Source: Anabaena sp. 4-3
Lineage (GTDB): Bacteria; Cyanobacteriota; Cyanobacteriia; Cyanobacteriales; Nostocaceae
NCBI RefSeq assembly: GCF_001597745.1
Contig: NZ_LUHJ01000056.1
Location: 1 to 63,782, forward strand
DNA length: 63,782 nt
Direction of reading: 5' to 3'
The position numbers and the translations under genes are program-made. The notes under the pieces are model-generated. The model was not told the DNA's origin. It saw nothing but the letters and a program-made list of their open reading frames with translations, and did not search any database. Shown piece after piece: positions 9,206 through 19,921 of this stretch; position 1 is the first letter of the stretch; every line of letters begins with the position of its first letter.

Positions 9206-12200
9206 ATGACTCATCCTTTCCTCAAACACCTGCATAGCCCGGAACGCCCGGTTATCGTCTTCGACGGTGCAATGGGAACCAACCTGCAAACCCAAAATCT
9301 CACAGCTGAAGACTTTGGCGGAACTCAGTACGAAGGTTGTAACGAATACTTAGTCCACACCAAACCCGAAGCCGTCGCCAAAGTTCACCGCGACTTTCTC
9401 GCTGTCGGTGCAGATGTCATCGAAACTGATACTTTCGGCGGTACTTCCATAGTCTTGGCTGAGTATGACTTAGCCGATCAAGCATATTATCTCAACAAAA
9501 CCGCCGCCCAACTCGCCAAAAGTGTGGCGGCGGAATTTTCCACCCCAGACAAACCCCGGTTTGTCGCCGGTTCTATCGGCCCCACAACCAAACTACCGAC
9601 TCTGGGACATATCGACTTTGATACCATGAAAACAGCTTTTGCTGAACAAGCAGAAGCCTTGATAGATGGTGGAGTTGATTTATTTATCGTTGAGACTTGC
9701 CAAGATGTGCTGCAAATTAAAGCCGCATTGAATGGTATTGAAGAAGTCTTTGCCAAAAAAGGGGAACGTCTACCCCTGATGGTATCCGTGACAATGGAAA
9801 GCATGGGGACAATGCTGGTAGGTTCAGAAATCAACGCAGTGCTGACCATTTTAGAACCTTACCCCATAGATATTTTAGGGCTGAACTGTGCCACAGGCCC
9901 CGACTTGATGAAACCACACATTAAATATTTATCGGAACATTCACGGTTTGTGGTTTCTTGTATTCCTAATGCGGGTTTACCTGAAAACGTCGGTGGTCAA
10001 GCACACTACCGTCTCACGCCTGTAGAATTACGCATGGCGTTAATGCACTTTGTTGAAGATTTAGGTGTCCAAGTAATAGGGGGTTGCTGTGGGACACGTC
10101 CAGAACACATTCAACAACTAGCAGAAATCACCAAAGAACTCAGGCCAAAAATTAGACAGCCGAGTTTAGAACCAGCCGCCGCATCAATTTATTCTACTCA
10201 ACCCTACGACCAAGATAATTCTTTCTTGATTGTCGGTGAACGTCTCAACGCCAGTGGTTCTAAAAAGTGCCGTGATTTGCTGAATGCAGAAGACTGGGAT
10301 GGACTGGTGTCAATGGCGCGATCGCAAGTAAAAGAAGGCGCACATATCCTAGATGTTAACGTTGATTATGTCGGACGCGACGGTGTGCGGGATATGCACG
10401 AGTTGGTGTCTCGCTTGGTAAATAATGTCACCCTACCCTTAATGCTTGACTCCACCGAATGGGAAAAAATGGAGGCGGGTTTAAAGGTAGCTGGTGGTAA
10501 GTGTTTGCTGAACTCCACCAACTACGAAGATGGCGAACCCCGCTTTTTGAAAGTGCTGGAGTTAGCCAAGAAATACGGCGCAGGTGTCGTCATTGGCACA
10601 ATTGACGAGGAAGGAATGGCGCGCACAGCCGAGAAAAAGTTTCAAATTGCCCAGCGTGCTTACCGTCAAGCTGTAGAATATGGTATACCTGCCCATGAGA
10701 TATTTTTTGATACTCTAGCTTTACCAATTTCTACGGGGATTGAAGAAGACCGGGAAAATGGCAAGGCAACTATAGAAGCGATTCGCCGCATTCGTCAAGA
10801 ATTGCCGGGTTGTCACATTATGTTGGGTGTGTCCAATATATCCTTCGGTTTAAACCCAGCCGCTAGGATTGTACTCAACTCGATGTTCTTGCATGAGGCA
10901 ATGTCAGCTGGTATGGATGGTGCGATCGTCAGTGCTAGCAAGATTTTACCACTGTCGAAGATAGAACCACACCATCAAGAAGTTTGCCATCAATTAATTT
11001 ATGATGAACGCAAATTTGAGGGTGATGTCTGCGTTTATGACCCCTTAACAGAATTAACCAAATTATTTGAGGGTGTCAAAACCAAACGCAACACAGGTAT
11101 TGATGAAAACTTACCCATCGAGGAACGTCTCAAACGCCATATCATTGACGGTGAACGTATCGGTTTAGAAGCACAACTCACAAAAGCTTTAGAACAATAT
11201 CCCCCACTGGAAATTATTAACACCTTCCTGTTAGACGGGATGAAAGTAGTGGGTGAGTTATTCGGTTCAGGACAAATGCAGTTACCGTTTGTGTTGCAGT
11301 CAGCCGAAACCATGAAAGCTGCTGTAGCTTATCTTGAACCGTTCATGGAAAAATCTGAGGCTGGAAATAACGCCAAGGGGAAAGTAATTATCGCCACGGT
11401 GAAGGGCGATGTTCACGACATTGGTAAAAACCTAGTAGATATCATCTTATCTAACAACGGTTACAAGGTGATTAACTTAGGGATTAAACAGCCCGTGGAA
11501 AACATCATCGAAGCCTACAACCAGCATCAAGCTGATTGTATCGCCATGAGTGGGTTATTGGTGAAATCCACGGCGTTCATGAAAGAAAATTTAGAGGTGT
11601 TCAACGAAAAAGGTATTACCGTACCTGTAATTTTAGGTGGTGCGGCGTTAACACCAAAATTTGTCAATCAAGACTGCCAAAATACTTACAAAGGTAAGGT
11701 AGTTTACGGTAAAGATGCTTTTTCTGACTTGCATTTCATGGACAAATTAATGCCAGCAAAAGCATCTGGTAAATGGGATGATTTACAAGGTTTCCTAGAT
11801 GAAGTCGGTACTCAAGCATCAGAAACTAGCCACCAAAAATCCCCAGTTCCTACTTCTTCCCAGTCAAGAGTCCCCAGTCAAGAGTCCCCAGTCCCCATAG
11901 ACACCCGACGTTCCGAAGCCGTAGCGGTAGATATTGAACGTCCGACACCGCCATTCTGGGGAACGCAACTTTTACAGCCTAGCGACATTCCTATTGAGGA
12001 AGTATTTTGGCATTTAGACTTACAGGCGTTGATTGTTGGACAGTGGCAATTCCGCAAGCCCAAGGAACAATCTAAGGAAGAATATCAAGCTTTCTTAGAT
12101 GAAAAAGTGTATCCCATTTTGGAAACTTGGAAGCAGCGCATTATCACTGAAAATCTGTTGCATCCCCAGGTAATTTACGGGTATTTTCCTTGTCAGTCGG

Positions 12201-12745
12201 AAGGTAATACTTTGTATATCTATGAAAGCAATAGCCAAAACGCGCCAGAAATAGCTAAGTTTGATTTTCCCCGGCAAAAGTCGTTAAGAAGATTGTGTAT
12301 AGCTGATTTCTTTGCACCCAAAGATTCGGGGGTAATTGATGTGTTCCCGATGCAAGCGGTGACTGTAGGGGAAATTGCTACGGAGTACGCCCAGAAGTTA
12401 TTTGCTGATAATCAATACACAGATTATCTGTATTTTCACGGTATGGCTGTGCAGGTAGCGGAAGCCCTAGCTGAGTGGACACACGCCAGAATTCGCCGGG
12501 AATTAGGCTTTAGTGCTGATGAACCCGATAATATTCGGGATGTGTTAGCACAGCGTTATCGTGGTTCTCGGTATAGTTTTGGCTATCCGGCTTGTCCGAA
12601 TATTCAAGACCAGTATAAGCAACTGGAGTTGTTGCAGACTGACAGAATTAATTTATATATGGATGACAGTGAGCAACTTTATCCTGAACAGTCTACAACG
12701 GCGATTATCACTTATCACCCAGTAGCTAAATACTTCAGTGCTTGA
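9206..12745 (+). CDS. metH: Cobalamin-dependent methionine synthase
   Basis: Transfers a methyl group from 5-methyltetrahydrofolate to homocysteine through enzyme-bound methylcobalamin. The 1179 residues contain all four modules. The homocysteine domain (1-320) has FDGAMGT and the zinc-site GGCCGT near 292. The pterin domain is about 340-600. The cap and B12-binding domains (640-870) carry [10 protein letters not shown], the base-off DxHxxG motif, near 735. The SAM-dependent activation domain (about 925-1179) has [12 protein letters not shown] and [10 protein letters not shown]. The linker before the activation domain (about 873-912) is low-complexity Ser/Pro and encoded by a 14-bp tandem repeat. 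The ATG follows an AGGA ribosome binding site. It is divergent from the metallophosphoesterase. Confidence 0.97.
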   Translation: MTHPFLKHLHSPERPVIVFDGAMGTNLQTQNLTAEDFGGTQYEGCNEYLVHTKPEAVAKVHRDFLAVGADVIETDTFGGTSIVLAEYDLADQAYYLNKTAAQLAKSVAAEFSTPDKPRFVAGSIGPTTKLPTLGHIDFDTMKTAFAEQAEALIDGGVDLFIVETCQDVLQIKAALNGIEEVFAKKGERLPLMVSVTMESMGTMLVGSEINAVLTILEPYPIDILGLNCATGPDLMKPHIKYLSEHSRFVVSCIPNAGLPENVGGQAHYRLTPVELRMALMHFVEDLGVQVIGGCCGTRPEHIQQLAEITKELRPKIRQPSLEPAAASIYSTQPYDQDNSFLIVGERLNASGSKKCRDLLNAEDWDGLVSMARSQVKEGAHILDVNVDYVGRDGVRDMHELVSRLVNNVTLPLMLDSTEWEKMEAGLKVAGGKCLLNSTNYEDGEPRFLKVLELAKKYGAGVVIGTIDEEGMARTAEKKFQIAQRAYRQAVEYGIPAHEIFFDTLALPISTGIEEDRENGKATIEAIRRIRQELPGCHIMLGVSNISFGLNPAARIVLNSMFLHEAMSAGMDGAIVSASKILPLSKIEPHHQEVCHQLIYDERKFEGDVCVYDPLTELTKLFEGVKTKRNTGIDENLPIEERLKRHIIDGERIGLEAQLTKALEQYPPLEIINTFLLDGMKVVGELFGSGQMQLPFVLQSAETMKAAVAYLEPFMEKSEAGNNAKGKVIIATVKGDVHDIGKNLVDIILSNNGYKVINLGIKQPVENIIEAYNQHQADCIAMSGLLVKSTAFMKENLEVFNEKGITVPVILGGAALTPKFVNQDCQNTYKGKVVYGKDAFSDLHFMDKLMPAKASGKWDDLQGFLDEVGTQASETSHQKSPVPTSSQSRVPSQESPVPIDTRRSEAVAVDIERPTPPFWGTQLLQPSDIPIEEVFWHLDLQALIVGQWQFRKPKEQSKEEYQAFLDEKVYPILETWKQRIITENLLHPQVIYGYFPCQSEGNTLYIYESNSQNAPEIAKFDFPRQKSLRRLCIADFFAPKDSGVIDVFPMQAVTVGEIATEYAQKLFADNQYTDYLYFHGMAVQVAEALAEWTHARIRRELGFSADEPDNIRDVLAQRYRGSRYSFGYPACPNIQDQYKQLELLQTDRINLYMDDSEQLYPEQSTTAIITYHPVAKYFSA
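11863..11890. repeat. 14-bp tandem repeat inside the metH linker
   Basis: GTCAAGAGTCCCCA occurs twice head to tail, then continues as GTCCCCA. It resembles the CCCCAGTCCCCAG low-complexity strings in this genome's intergenic DNA, so an intergenic-type repeat appears to have expanded within a coding linker without breaking the frame. Confidence 0.7.
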
Positions 12746-12775
12746 TTTAGCTAATTGTCAAGTCAGAACCAGTTC

Positions 12776-12824
12776 GTAGTAAGGACTTTAGTCCTTAGAA
12801 AATCAGGACTAAAGTCCTTACTAC
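12776..12824. repeat. Palindromic dispersed element between metH and the carotenoid oxygenase
   Basis: Two perfect 20-base arms (12776-12795 GTAGTAAGGACTTTAGTCCT; 12805-12824 its complement) surround a nine-base loop. It sits between two convergent genes and could act as a bidirectional terminator. Repeats of this kind are common in Nostoc genomes. Confidence 0.75.
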
Positions 12825-12841
12825 AAACAAATATCCTGCAT

Positions 12842-12894
12842 CATTCTCAATCAGCATCAGGTGGACATTGCCCACCCTACGGTGATTGAGAATG
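12842..12894. repeat. Second hairpin repeat with 12-bp arms
   Basis: Arms CATTCTCAATCA (12842-12853) and TGATTGAGAATG (12883-12894) enclose an inner GGTGG...CCACC stem. Part of the same motif (TTATTGAGAATGGTGCA) recurs near 48391-48407, so it looks like a dispersed family. Confidence 0.6.
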
Positions 12895-12908
12895 GTGGAA
12901 GCTATCAG

Positions 12909-14291
12909 CTAAAAATTCAGTTGTGCTTCTGTTACCCAAGCCCCATGAAAACCATAAGGTACTCGGTGGGGAATTAATACTCTTGCTATGGGTTCACTGG
13001 TGACATCTTGGGCATTGATGACTACTAATTCGGAACTATCTTCAGCAGTATCATGAACATAAGTCACTAACCACCCATCATCTTCATTAGTTGCGCTAGG
13101 ACGGGGTACAAATACAGTTTCACCCCCATAGCGTCCCTCTCCAAATTGGTGGGTTTGGGATTTACCACTGTTGAAGTCGTATTTAATTACACCTTCAAAT
13201 AAAGGTAAAGAACTTTGCGCCATTTTACCAGCGTAACCGTATCTGGTGAATCGTCCTAGGAGGTTTTCATTGACGCGGGGGAATTCTGCGGCTGCATCGT
13301 CTAGCATTTCTTCTGTGACTTTCCCGGTGGTGAGGTTAAACCGCCAGCGATGTAAACGTGGGATGTCTGCTTCAGTATCAATTTTGGCATCGTCAGCACC
13401 TAAGACGGTGGTGGAATTCATGCGACAAGCAATCAGCACTACTTCGTCTTGGTCTTCGTAGGCGTTGTAGGTGTGGAAGATGTAACAAGAGGGAGTTTCA
13501 AACCAGCGAACGTTATTGTTATCACCATGACGAGGTATAATACCGAAACGACTAGGGCGATCGCTCTCAAACATCAGCATGGGTTCTCCCCGTTGCATCC
13601 TTTCTGGGCTGAATGTCAAGGGTAAATCCATGAAAATTGTATAATTTTCGGTGATCGCAAAGTCGTGCATCATCACACCCATCGGTAAATCAATCGGTAC
13701 TGTCCGCAGTAATTCACCCTTTGCTGACACGACGCTGTACTGTAAAAACGGTGGTGCAAATGAGTAGCCAAAAAACATCATTTCACCTGTCACCGGGTCT
13801 ACTTTCGGATGGGCTGTAAAAGCAGAAGTTAGTTTATGATTGTAGGTGAACTCGCCAATAGTTTTTAGTTCTGGTACTTTGATCGCGTGAGGTGCGCCAC
13901 CTTCCCAAACTGCTAATAGTTGTCCGGCGTGCCAGATTAAGGCAGTATTAGCCGTATTTCCACTGGGTAAATCGGGCTGGGGTGGTTCTAGAAGCCCACT
14001 CCAGAGTGCTTTACCTGCTTCATGCTCCATTTGCCACTTTTGAGTGCGGATGTAGCGATTACGATAGGTGGCTTTACCATTACTAATTCTGACACCGTGT
14101 AACATTCCATCGCCATCAAACCAGTGATAGTGACCAATCGGTGCATACTGGGGATTAGGGCCATTACGGACAAACATCCCTGATAAGTCTGGCGGTAGTT
14201 CCCCAATTACTTTTAAGGTATCGGTGCTAATTTCTTCACGCACAGGGGCAAAGTTGCCATCCAAATAGGGATTGACTGCTGTTGTCGTCAT
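12909..14291 (-). CDS. Carotenoid cleavage dioxygenase (RPE65 / apocarotenoid oxygenase family)
   Basis: A non-haem iron oxygenase of about 460 residues that cleaves carotenoid or apocarotenoid double bonds. The N-terminal signature LSGMFVRNGPNPQY and the following HWFDGDGMLHG are typical. The four iron-ligand histidines are visible in order: FTAHPKVDP, MMHDFAITE, IFHTYNAYED and the C-terminal GFHGAW. Which substrate or bond it cuts cannot be read from the sequence. The start is taken at MTTTAVNPYLDGNF; an ATG five codons upstream (14306) is possible. It is convergent with metH. Confidence 0.93.
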   Translation of the reverse strand: MTTTAVNPYLDGNFAPVREEISTDTLKVIGELPPDLSGMFVRNGPNPQYAPIGHYHWFDGDGMLHGVRISNGKATYRNRYIRTQKWQMEHEAGKALWSGLLEPPQPDLPSGNTANTALIWHAGQLLAVWEGGAPHAIKVPELKTIGEFTYNHKLTSAFTAHPKVDPVTGEMMFFGYSFAPPFLQYSVVSAKGELLRTVPIDLPMGVMMHDFAITENYTIFMDLPLTFSPERMQRGEPMLMFESDRPSRFGIIPRHGDNNNVRWFETPSCYIFHTYNAYEDQDEVVLIACRMNSTTVLGADDAKIDTEADIPRLHRWRFNLTTGKVTEEMLDDAAAEFPRVNENLLGRFTRYGYAGKMAQSSLPLFEGVIKYDFNSGKSQTHQFGEGRYGGETVFVPRPSATNEDDGWLVTYVHDTAEDSSELVVINAQDVTSEPIARVLIPHRVPYGFHGAWVTEAQLNF

Positions 14292-14385
14292 GGTGTTGCA
14301 TCGCAAAATAAGTACATATATCTATGTTAGCGATCGCCTGTTTTGTCCTGTATAATCTTCTCTAAACAAAACCATAGACATCCAT

Positions 14386-14985
14386 TTAGCTTTTTTGCCA
14401 AAAGTCGGTGACACTGTATCCTAGTTCCTCCAACATTTGCCGTAGCAAGGGTAAACTTAGTCCGATGACGTTACTGTGACACCCGGCGATTTTTTCGATA
14501 AATAAACTACCAAAACCTTCCAAGGCAAAAGCACCCGCACATTTTAGGGGTTCGCCTGTAGCTACATAGGCTTGAATCGTGCGATCGCTAATTTCCGCAA
14601 AGTAAACTCTTGTTACTTGACACTTGACTAATGTTTGATTTTGTGTATTATCAATCAAAACATGACCTGTGTACAAGTCGCCAACGTTACCGCGCATCAT
14701 TTGCCAACGAGCGATCGCTTCCTCGGCATCGGCTGGTTTACCATGAATCTTACCATCAATAGCCAAGACCGAATCACAACCCATAATCAAAGCTGATGGA
14801 AACTGAGGAACTACAGTTTCCGCTTTGTGTTGGGCAAGAATTTGTACTAACTGTGCCGGTTCAGTTACTTGAATTTGTGACTCATCAAAATCACTAGGAC
14901 TAACTATAGGTTCAATACCAACAGTTTGCAGCAAACGCCGTCTAGCTGGAGAAGCAGACGCGAGTACGAATTGGGGAATGTTCAT
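14386..14985 (-). CDS. maf: Maf-family nucleotide pyrophosphatase
   Basis: A house-cleaning pyrophosphatase that hydrolyses nucleoside triphosphates, often modified ones, to monophosphates; historically named septum formation inhibitor. The signature [14 protein letters not shown] at the N-terminus and the Asp-containing [17 protein letters not shown] and [22 protein letters not shown] blocks are all present in about 199 residues. The start is placed at [13 protein letters not shown] longer frame from 15042 adds 19 residues not expected in the family. It lies about 70 bp from the CyanoP gene on the same strand and may share its transcript. Confidence 0.92.
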   Translation of the reverse strand: MNIPQFVLASASPARRRLLQTVGIEPIVSPSDFDESQIQVTEPAQLVQILAQHKAETVVPQFPSALIMGCDSVLAIDGKIHGKPADAEEAIARWQMMRGNVGDLYTGHVLIDNTQNQTLVKCQVTRVYFAEISDRTIQAYVATGEPLKCAGAFALEGFGSLFIEKIAGCHSNVIGLSLPLLRQMLEELGYSVTDFWQKS

Positions 14986-15055
14986 AATGACAAGACAAGT
15001 GTAATTGAGATATTGGGCATCAGTCAGCTTTCTCATGCCCAATACCTATTGCCTA

Positions 15056-15601
15056 TTAATACACTGAAAAAGAATTTACAACATCTTCCATAGTCCGTTG
15101 AACTTTTTGCCAACGTTTCTCAGGAATGGAGGCGTTAAAGGTAAAAAGTTTACCCCGACTCACAGCTACACTAGCGATGTTGTGGCGTTGCTGCTGATTG
15201 GGAAGTTTAACTAAATACTCTAGAAGATAGTAAGTTTTCCCATTTGATTCTTTTTCCCCAGCATTCACTAATTCAGCTGTACGACCAGAATCAGGAGGTG
15301 CTAACGCTGCTTTCCCTAATTTATAACCTACTTCCGTTGGTGTTCCCAATTCCTGTAAGGATTGGTTTTCTGGAACAGGACTAATCACTACAGAAACATT
15401 TTCTGATACTTCAATCAAATCATGAAACACGACATCAGGGCCGTTAGAGACTTTTACCTGCAACCAACCATTAGGGTATAAAAACTCATAGCCATCAGTG
15501 GTGTCTACAAAGCTTTTAAATCCCGCAGCCGTAGCTACATCAGGATTACTCAGGCTGAAACTTAACACCAATAGCAAAATAAATACAATTTTTTTCCACA
15601 T
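15056..15601 (-). CDS. psbP: CyanoP, PsbP-like photosystem II assembly protein
   Basis: A lumenal PsbP-domain protein of about 181 residues associated with photosystem II assembly. The N-terminus MWKKIVFILLLVLSFSLS is a signal peptide, followed by the PsbP fold beginning GFKSFVDTTDGYEFLYPNGW and ending KRWQKVQRTMEDVVNSFSVY. CyanoP in some cyanobacteria is a lipoprotein. Here no lipobox Cys follows the signal segment, so it is probably soluble in the lumen or held by an uncleaved signal. A longer frame (15652) adds 17 residues ahead of MWKK and is rejected. Maf follows on the same strand. Confidence 0.92.
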   Translation of the reverse strand: MWKKIVFILLLVLSFSLSNPDVATAAGFKSFVDTTDGYEFLYPNGWLQVKVSNGPDVVFHDLIEVSENVSVVISPVPENQSLQELGTPTEVGYKLGKAALAPPDSGRTAELVNAGEKESNGKTYYLLEYLVKLPNQQQRHNIASVAVSRGKLFTFNASIPEKRWQKVQRTMEDVVNSFSVY

Positions 15602-15778
15602 TTTTACAGATTCCTTGAGGCTGGAAGCAACACAAGACAAGCATAATTGCATTTTTTCATTTTCCCATCAACTGTGTCGCTTCGCATGATGAAAGCAGAT
15701 CATGCTTGTGGGAAGGTGTAGGGGAGATGAGGAAGCAGGGAAGGCAGGGGAAGCCGAATTTATTCAATAGTCGCTTGA

Positions 15779-17170
15779 CTATTGAATTTGCAGCACAACT
15801 AGCGTCATATCATCAGTATTGTTTCTCTCATATCCGATAAATTGCTGCACCTGTTCAAATAAGTAATCAACAATTTCCTGCGGGTTTTGACAATACCTGC
15901 AAGCCTCTTGGAAGGCAATCACCAAGTTTTCCTCGTCGAAGCGATCGCCACTAGCTGCCGCCGCATCAGTCAAACCATCTGTATAATATATAACTGTATC
16001 CCCAGGTTCTAACTGTGCCTGAGCATCTTCATATTCACTATTAGCATCTAAGCCAATTAACATCCCCAAGGTATCTAGACGGGTAATAGTTTTAGTCGCT
16101 GCGTGCCACCACAAGGGAGGGTTATGTGCGGCATTACTATAAGATAAAACCCGATTTTGCGGGTTATATTCTGAATAAAACAGTGTGATGAAGCGGTGCG
16201 AATTTTCCAAATCCGCATACATAACTCGATTCAAGTTTTGCAAAACTCCCCCAGGAGAATTACCATGCAAAACTTCACCTCGCAGCATCCCCCGCATCAT
16301 TGTCATAATCAACCCAGCCGGCACACCTTTACCCATGACATCGCCAATTACCAACCCCCAACGTCCAGCATCCTGACTACCTCTATTGTTATGTAGATAA
16401 ATTTGATTTTGATTAGTGGGAATAAAATCGTAGTAGTCTCCACCCACACGATTGGCAGGTCTACAGCGTGCTGCTACCATAGCACCAGGAATAGAAGGAC
16501 ATTGGCGTGGTAAAAGTCGTCTTTGAATCTCCGCACCAATTTCTAATTCTTGATCTAAACGTTCTTTTTTCCTCAGTTCTACTGCTAATTCATCATTTTC
16601 AATCGCTACCGCCGTTTGATCTGCCACTAGCCGCACTAATTTTTGTCTGGTTTCTGTCCAGCTATATTCGGGATCGCGACTCAGTACATATAGCCATCCC
16701 CGTTCGGTGTGCTTGACTAAAATTGCTGTACCGAAAATTTGCACATCTGGCCCTAATTGGTGGTGCATCTGTGCGTCTAGAATTCCTGTAGCCGTTGCTA
16801 GAGGTGCTGTATTGGCTACAAGTGTGACTTGACTGCTGGCTATTTCTAAAGCTTTGCGGATGTTTTTACGTTGGCGGCTATCTTGCCAGTGTAATTGCTC
16901 TAATCTGATTTGACCATTGGGTTTGTAAAGAAATAAAGCACTACCATCAGCATCTGTCACTCTTGTCGCCATCAGGGGAATTAGTTCCAAGAACTGATTT
17001 AAATTATTAAAGCTTCTCAGAGCAAAACCTAGAGAACTGAGCAAATCTTGGATTTTATTCTGTTCCCGGTGCAGTCGTGACACAAGTTCTTTGAGTGCTA
17101 CGACTGGTGTGACATCTGTCGTTGTAGCACTATTATTGCTTTCTGTTGGGTGAGAAGGTACTTGAGACAC
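15779..17170 (-). CDS. GAF-domain PP2C (SpoIIE/RsbU-type) serine phosphatase
   Basis: A 463-residue signalling phosphatase. Residues about 40-200 form a GAF-like sensory domain (SLGFALRSFNNLNQFLELIPLMA onward). A short coiled segment (about 200-220) is followed by a SpoIIE/PP2C domain starting QRRLLPRQCPSIPGAMVAARC. Metal-site Asp motifs VGGDYYDFI, GDVMGKGVPAGLIM and YTDGLTDA are intact. Such proteins usually dephosphorylate anti-sigma-factor antagonists in partner-switching pathways. No anti-sigma or STAS gene is adjacent, so the partner is unknown. Translation appears to start at a GTG (VSQVPSHP). Confidence 0.9.
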   Translation of the reverse strand: MSQVPSHPTESNNSATTTDVTPVVALKELVSRLHREQNKIQDLLSSLGFALRSFNNLNQFLELIPLMATRVTDADGSALFLYKPNGQIRLEQLHWQDSRQRKNIRKALEIASSQVTLVANTAPLATATGILDAQMHHQLGPDVQIFGTAILVKHTERGWLYVLSRDPEYSWTETRQKLVRLVADQTAVAIENDELAVELRKKERLDQELEIGAEIQRRLLPRQCPSIPGAMVAARCRPANRVGGDYYDFIPTNQNQIYLHNNRGSQDAGRWGLVIGDVMGKGVPAGLIMTMMRGMLRGEVLHGNSPGGVLQNLNRVMYADLENSHRFITLFYSEYNPQNRVLSYSNAAHNPPLWWHAATKTITRLDTLGMLIGLDANSEYEDAQAQLEPGDTVIYYTDGLTDAAAASGDRFDEENLVIAFQEACRYCQNPQEIVDYLFEQVQQFIGYERNNTDDMTLVVLQIQ

Positions 17171-18307
17171 AGTTACAGTTAGTATCGCACTGGAAAAAAC
17201 AAATTTTAGATTACTTATACAATTTTTATTTCGAGATTGCTAAACCATATTGAGTCAATACTTGTTGCTTTAGCAAGAGTAGAAAGACGTAGGACATAAA
17301 TCCATACAAGTATTACATTTATTGATCAAATTTCTACCTCAAGTTATTAATTTAAATCAATGAATTTTTAGGCAAAAATGAATATAGCTAAATCAGCAGT
17401 TTTGTTCCCTAAACTGCAAGACGTTGCTCCTGGCATAGCTTAACCAGTAAATCATACCTCTTCAGGCATAAAAATATACTGTTCAGTTAAGTTTTGTTAT
17501 GCGATTCATTAAGTTTTGAGTATGTCTAGGTAACAATGACCAAAACACAACAAAGTTATCTATGCCTAGACACCAGCTAAAAATTTACTACCTCACAGAT
17601 TGTGTTCATGGTATCCCAAAAGAACTATACAGTTGATAACACATAAATATAAAAAAGCTGCTCCTGAAATATTAATTACAGTTGGCTGCCGAGTTTACAA
17701 TTTTCACCTCATATTGCCCACCTCTAATTTTCTGCCAGAGAATATTTATGATTGGATTTGAAAAGTAGATACTGAATGTAACATAGATTAATGTTGCTTC
17801 AGCTGACTTTTCCCTACTCAGATGGGTGTGGATACCAGGAAATATGCTGGTTAAATATTCGCTTTCTAGCAGCTACATCTGCTCATCCGGTTGGTTATGC
17901 AAAAAAAAAGCAGTATTAGAGTGAGATTTTAGCAAATAACATCCAAATTTTGTAAAAATTTTTCATCCAATTCCTTGTTATACCCCATTGGTCTACACGG
18001 TGGCGATTTAGGGGGTAAGAAAAAGTTAATCTGTTCAGTCCAAAACCCTGATGTAGAGCCACGATTTTACTCTACGAGCAGCCGCATTACGCGCATTTTC
18101 GTATTTAATAATACCAATAAAGTTCACAAAGTAATTAAACAGAACAGGACTATGTTATTGGCGCAGCGTGAACGGGCGAACCCTGGCCGCAACAAGCTGA
18201 AATTTTGGCTGTTGTTTTGGCTTTTGCGTAGCGCACTCAGGTTCAGACTCAGGTAGTTTAGGGTTTGAAATTTCTGCTGATCTGAACCAGATTGGCGCAT
18301 AGTGGTG
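17171..18307. other. Long intergenic region of about 1.1 kb, no supported gene
   Basis: The largest gene-free stretch of the window. An imperfect inverted pair, TGTCTAGG near 17524 and CCTAGACA near 17566, encloses about 40 bp. Short frames (such as a 93-residue frame on the plus strand at 17975-18256) have no recognisable family. I could not identify rnpB, tmRNA, 6S or SRP RNA signatures. It could hold an unrecognised RNA or decayed coding sequence. Confidence 0.4.
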
Positions 18308-19921
18308 TTAGCCACTTAATAGAGCTTCGACGAACTCGTAGCTAGAAAAAGGACGCAAGTCTTCAATACCTTCGCCAGCACCAATAAACCGGATGGGCAA
18401 GCCTAGCTGGTGAACAACTGCCAGGGCAACGCCACCTTTAGCAGTACCATCTAGTTTGGTTAAGACTACGCCACTGAGTTGGGCGGCTTGGGAAAAGACT
18501 TCAGCTTGTCGTAATCCATTTTGACCGAGAGTAGCATCTAAAACCAAAAGCGATTCTACTTTGGCGTTGGGGGCTTTTTTGTCAATAATCCGCCGAATTT
18601 TACTGAGTTCATCCATTAAGTTTTTCTTATTTTGCAGTCGTCCGGCGGTGTCAACCAGCAGTAACTCTGTTTCTCGTGCTTGAGCAGCTGCGATCGCATC
18701 AAATACCACGGCGGCGGGATCTGTATTCTTCCCAGGATTGGCAATCACTTCTACACCACTTCTACTACCCCACACCTTCACCTGTTCTACAGCCGCAGCC
18801 CGGAAGGTGTCTGCTGCCCCAATCAAGCATCTATAACCGGATTTTTGGGCTAAGTGGGAGAGTTTACCAATGGTGGTAGTTTTACCCGCACCATTGACTC
18901 CGGTGATTAACCAAATATTCAGCTGATCTTTGTCTGGGGCAAAGCTAGGTTGATAAGATGTTTTTAGGGGTGCTTCTAGCATATCCCGCAAGATTTCCTT
19001 CAGGAAGGCGATCGCTGCTTCAGGTGGGGTAACTTCTGCCCGCATTTTTTCCTGAAGCGCATTAATAATATAATCTGTTGCCTCTACACCCACATCAGCC
19101 TGCAACAGTACAGCCTCAATTTCTGTTACCGCCGCTTGGTTAAGCGGCCCTTGTCCCACAATCGCCTTCAGTTGATTCAGGATATTGCGGCGGGTTTTAT
19201 CCAATCCTTGGCGGAGTTTTTGCAACCAGGTAATTTCTTCCAGAGAAATATCATCAGCCCGTCTACCTTGGGCTGCTAATACCTCTGCTGACCAGACAAA
19301 TCCTTCATCAAAAGCCAGTCCAGGGGTTGCTTCTACTGTCTCTGTAGCTGCTGGCTGCACTACTTCTGGTTCTGGGACTTCAATCGCACTAGCTATTAAT
19401 CTCTCTTGTTTGGCTTGCCTTTCGGCTGCTGCCCGTTCTAAAAAGGATAATGTAGCCGGTGGTGTGGCTGCTGATGCTGTCGCCTCTGAAGCGGTGTCTG
19501 GCTCTGGAACACTGGCAACAACAGTTGTATCTTCTATTTCTGCTGTAGTCACACTTTCGGCTTCTACCTCTTGAGTAGCTGCAACAGCAGGAGTTTCTTC
19601 TACTTCTGGGGGTGGGGTAGTTTCTGTAACTTCAGTTGTAAGCGTTGTCGTTTCCACCTCAGCCGTTACATCTGGGATTGGCTCCTCTGCTGAGTCTGGT
19701 GTAGTTTCGACAATTTCAACTTTTTGTTTTTCCTGAATATTTTTATAAGCGGCTTTAGCAAAGGCCAATAAGTCAGTCGTTGAGTCTGCTGGTGTTGTCG
19801 GCGGCGTTGCGGCTGACTCTACTTGGGGTTCTTCTTTGACTGGCGGTGTTTCTCCCTGTTGTGTTGGCGCGGGGGTAGTTGAGGAATCGTTATGTTGACG
19901 ACGGAACCAATTAAAAACCAT
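18308..19921 (-). CDS. ftsY: Signal recognition particle receptor FtsY
   Basis: The SRP receptor GTPase that docks ribosome-nascent-chain complexes at the membrane. Of 537 residues, about the first 215 are an acidic, low-complexity Glu/Thr/Ala/Pro-rich A domain; the N-terminal VFNWFRRQ may help membrane binding. The NG domain follows, with G1 GVNGAGKTTTIGKL, DTFRAAAVEQ, DTAGRLQNK, TKLDGTAKGG and the C-terminal GAGEGIEDLRPF. It is the last gene of a DUF502-nusB-ftsY series on the minus strand, an order familiar in cyanobacteria. Confidence 0.97.
   Translation of the reverse strand: MVFNWFRRQHNDSSTTPAPTQQGETPPVKEEPQVESAATPPTTPADSTTDLLAFAKAAYKNIQEKQKVEIVETTPDSAEEPIPDVTAEVETTTLTTEVTETTPPPEVEETPAVAATQEVEAESVTTAEIEDTTVVASVPEPDTASEATASAATPPATLSFLERAAAERQAKQERLIASAIEVPEPEVVQPAATETVEATPGLAFDEGFVWSAEVLAAQGRRADDISLEEITWLQKLRQGLDKTRRNILNQLKAIVGQGPLNQAAVTEIEAVLLQADVGVEATDYIINALQEKMRAEVTPPEAAIAFLKEILRDMLEAPLKTSYQPSFAPDKDQLNIWLITGVNGAGKTTTIGKLSHLAQKSGYRCLIGAADTFRAAAVEQVKVWGSRSGVEVIANPGKNTDPAAVVFDAIAAAQARETELLLVDTAGRLQNKKNLMDELSKIRRIIDKKAPNAKVESLLVLDATLGQNGLRQAEVFSQAAQLSGVVLTKLDGTAKGGVALAVVHQLGLPIRFIGAGEGIEDLRPFSSYEFVEALLSG

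Noticed and set aside
9487-9849. 120-residue minus-strand frame within metH
   Set aside because: It lies wholly inside the strongly conserved metH coding sequence and has shadow-frame composition.
17975-18256. 93-residue plus-strand frame in the 1.1-kb gap
   Set aside because: It has no recognisable family, odd composition and a basic Arg/Leu-rich end, and is overlapped by another chance frame on the opposite strand.
19185-19574. 129-residue plus-strand frame opposite ftsY
   Set aside because: It is the complement of the low-complexity acidic domain of FtsY; its Ser/Ala-rich composition is a mirror artefact.
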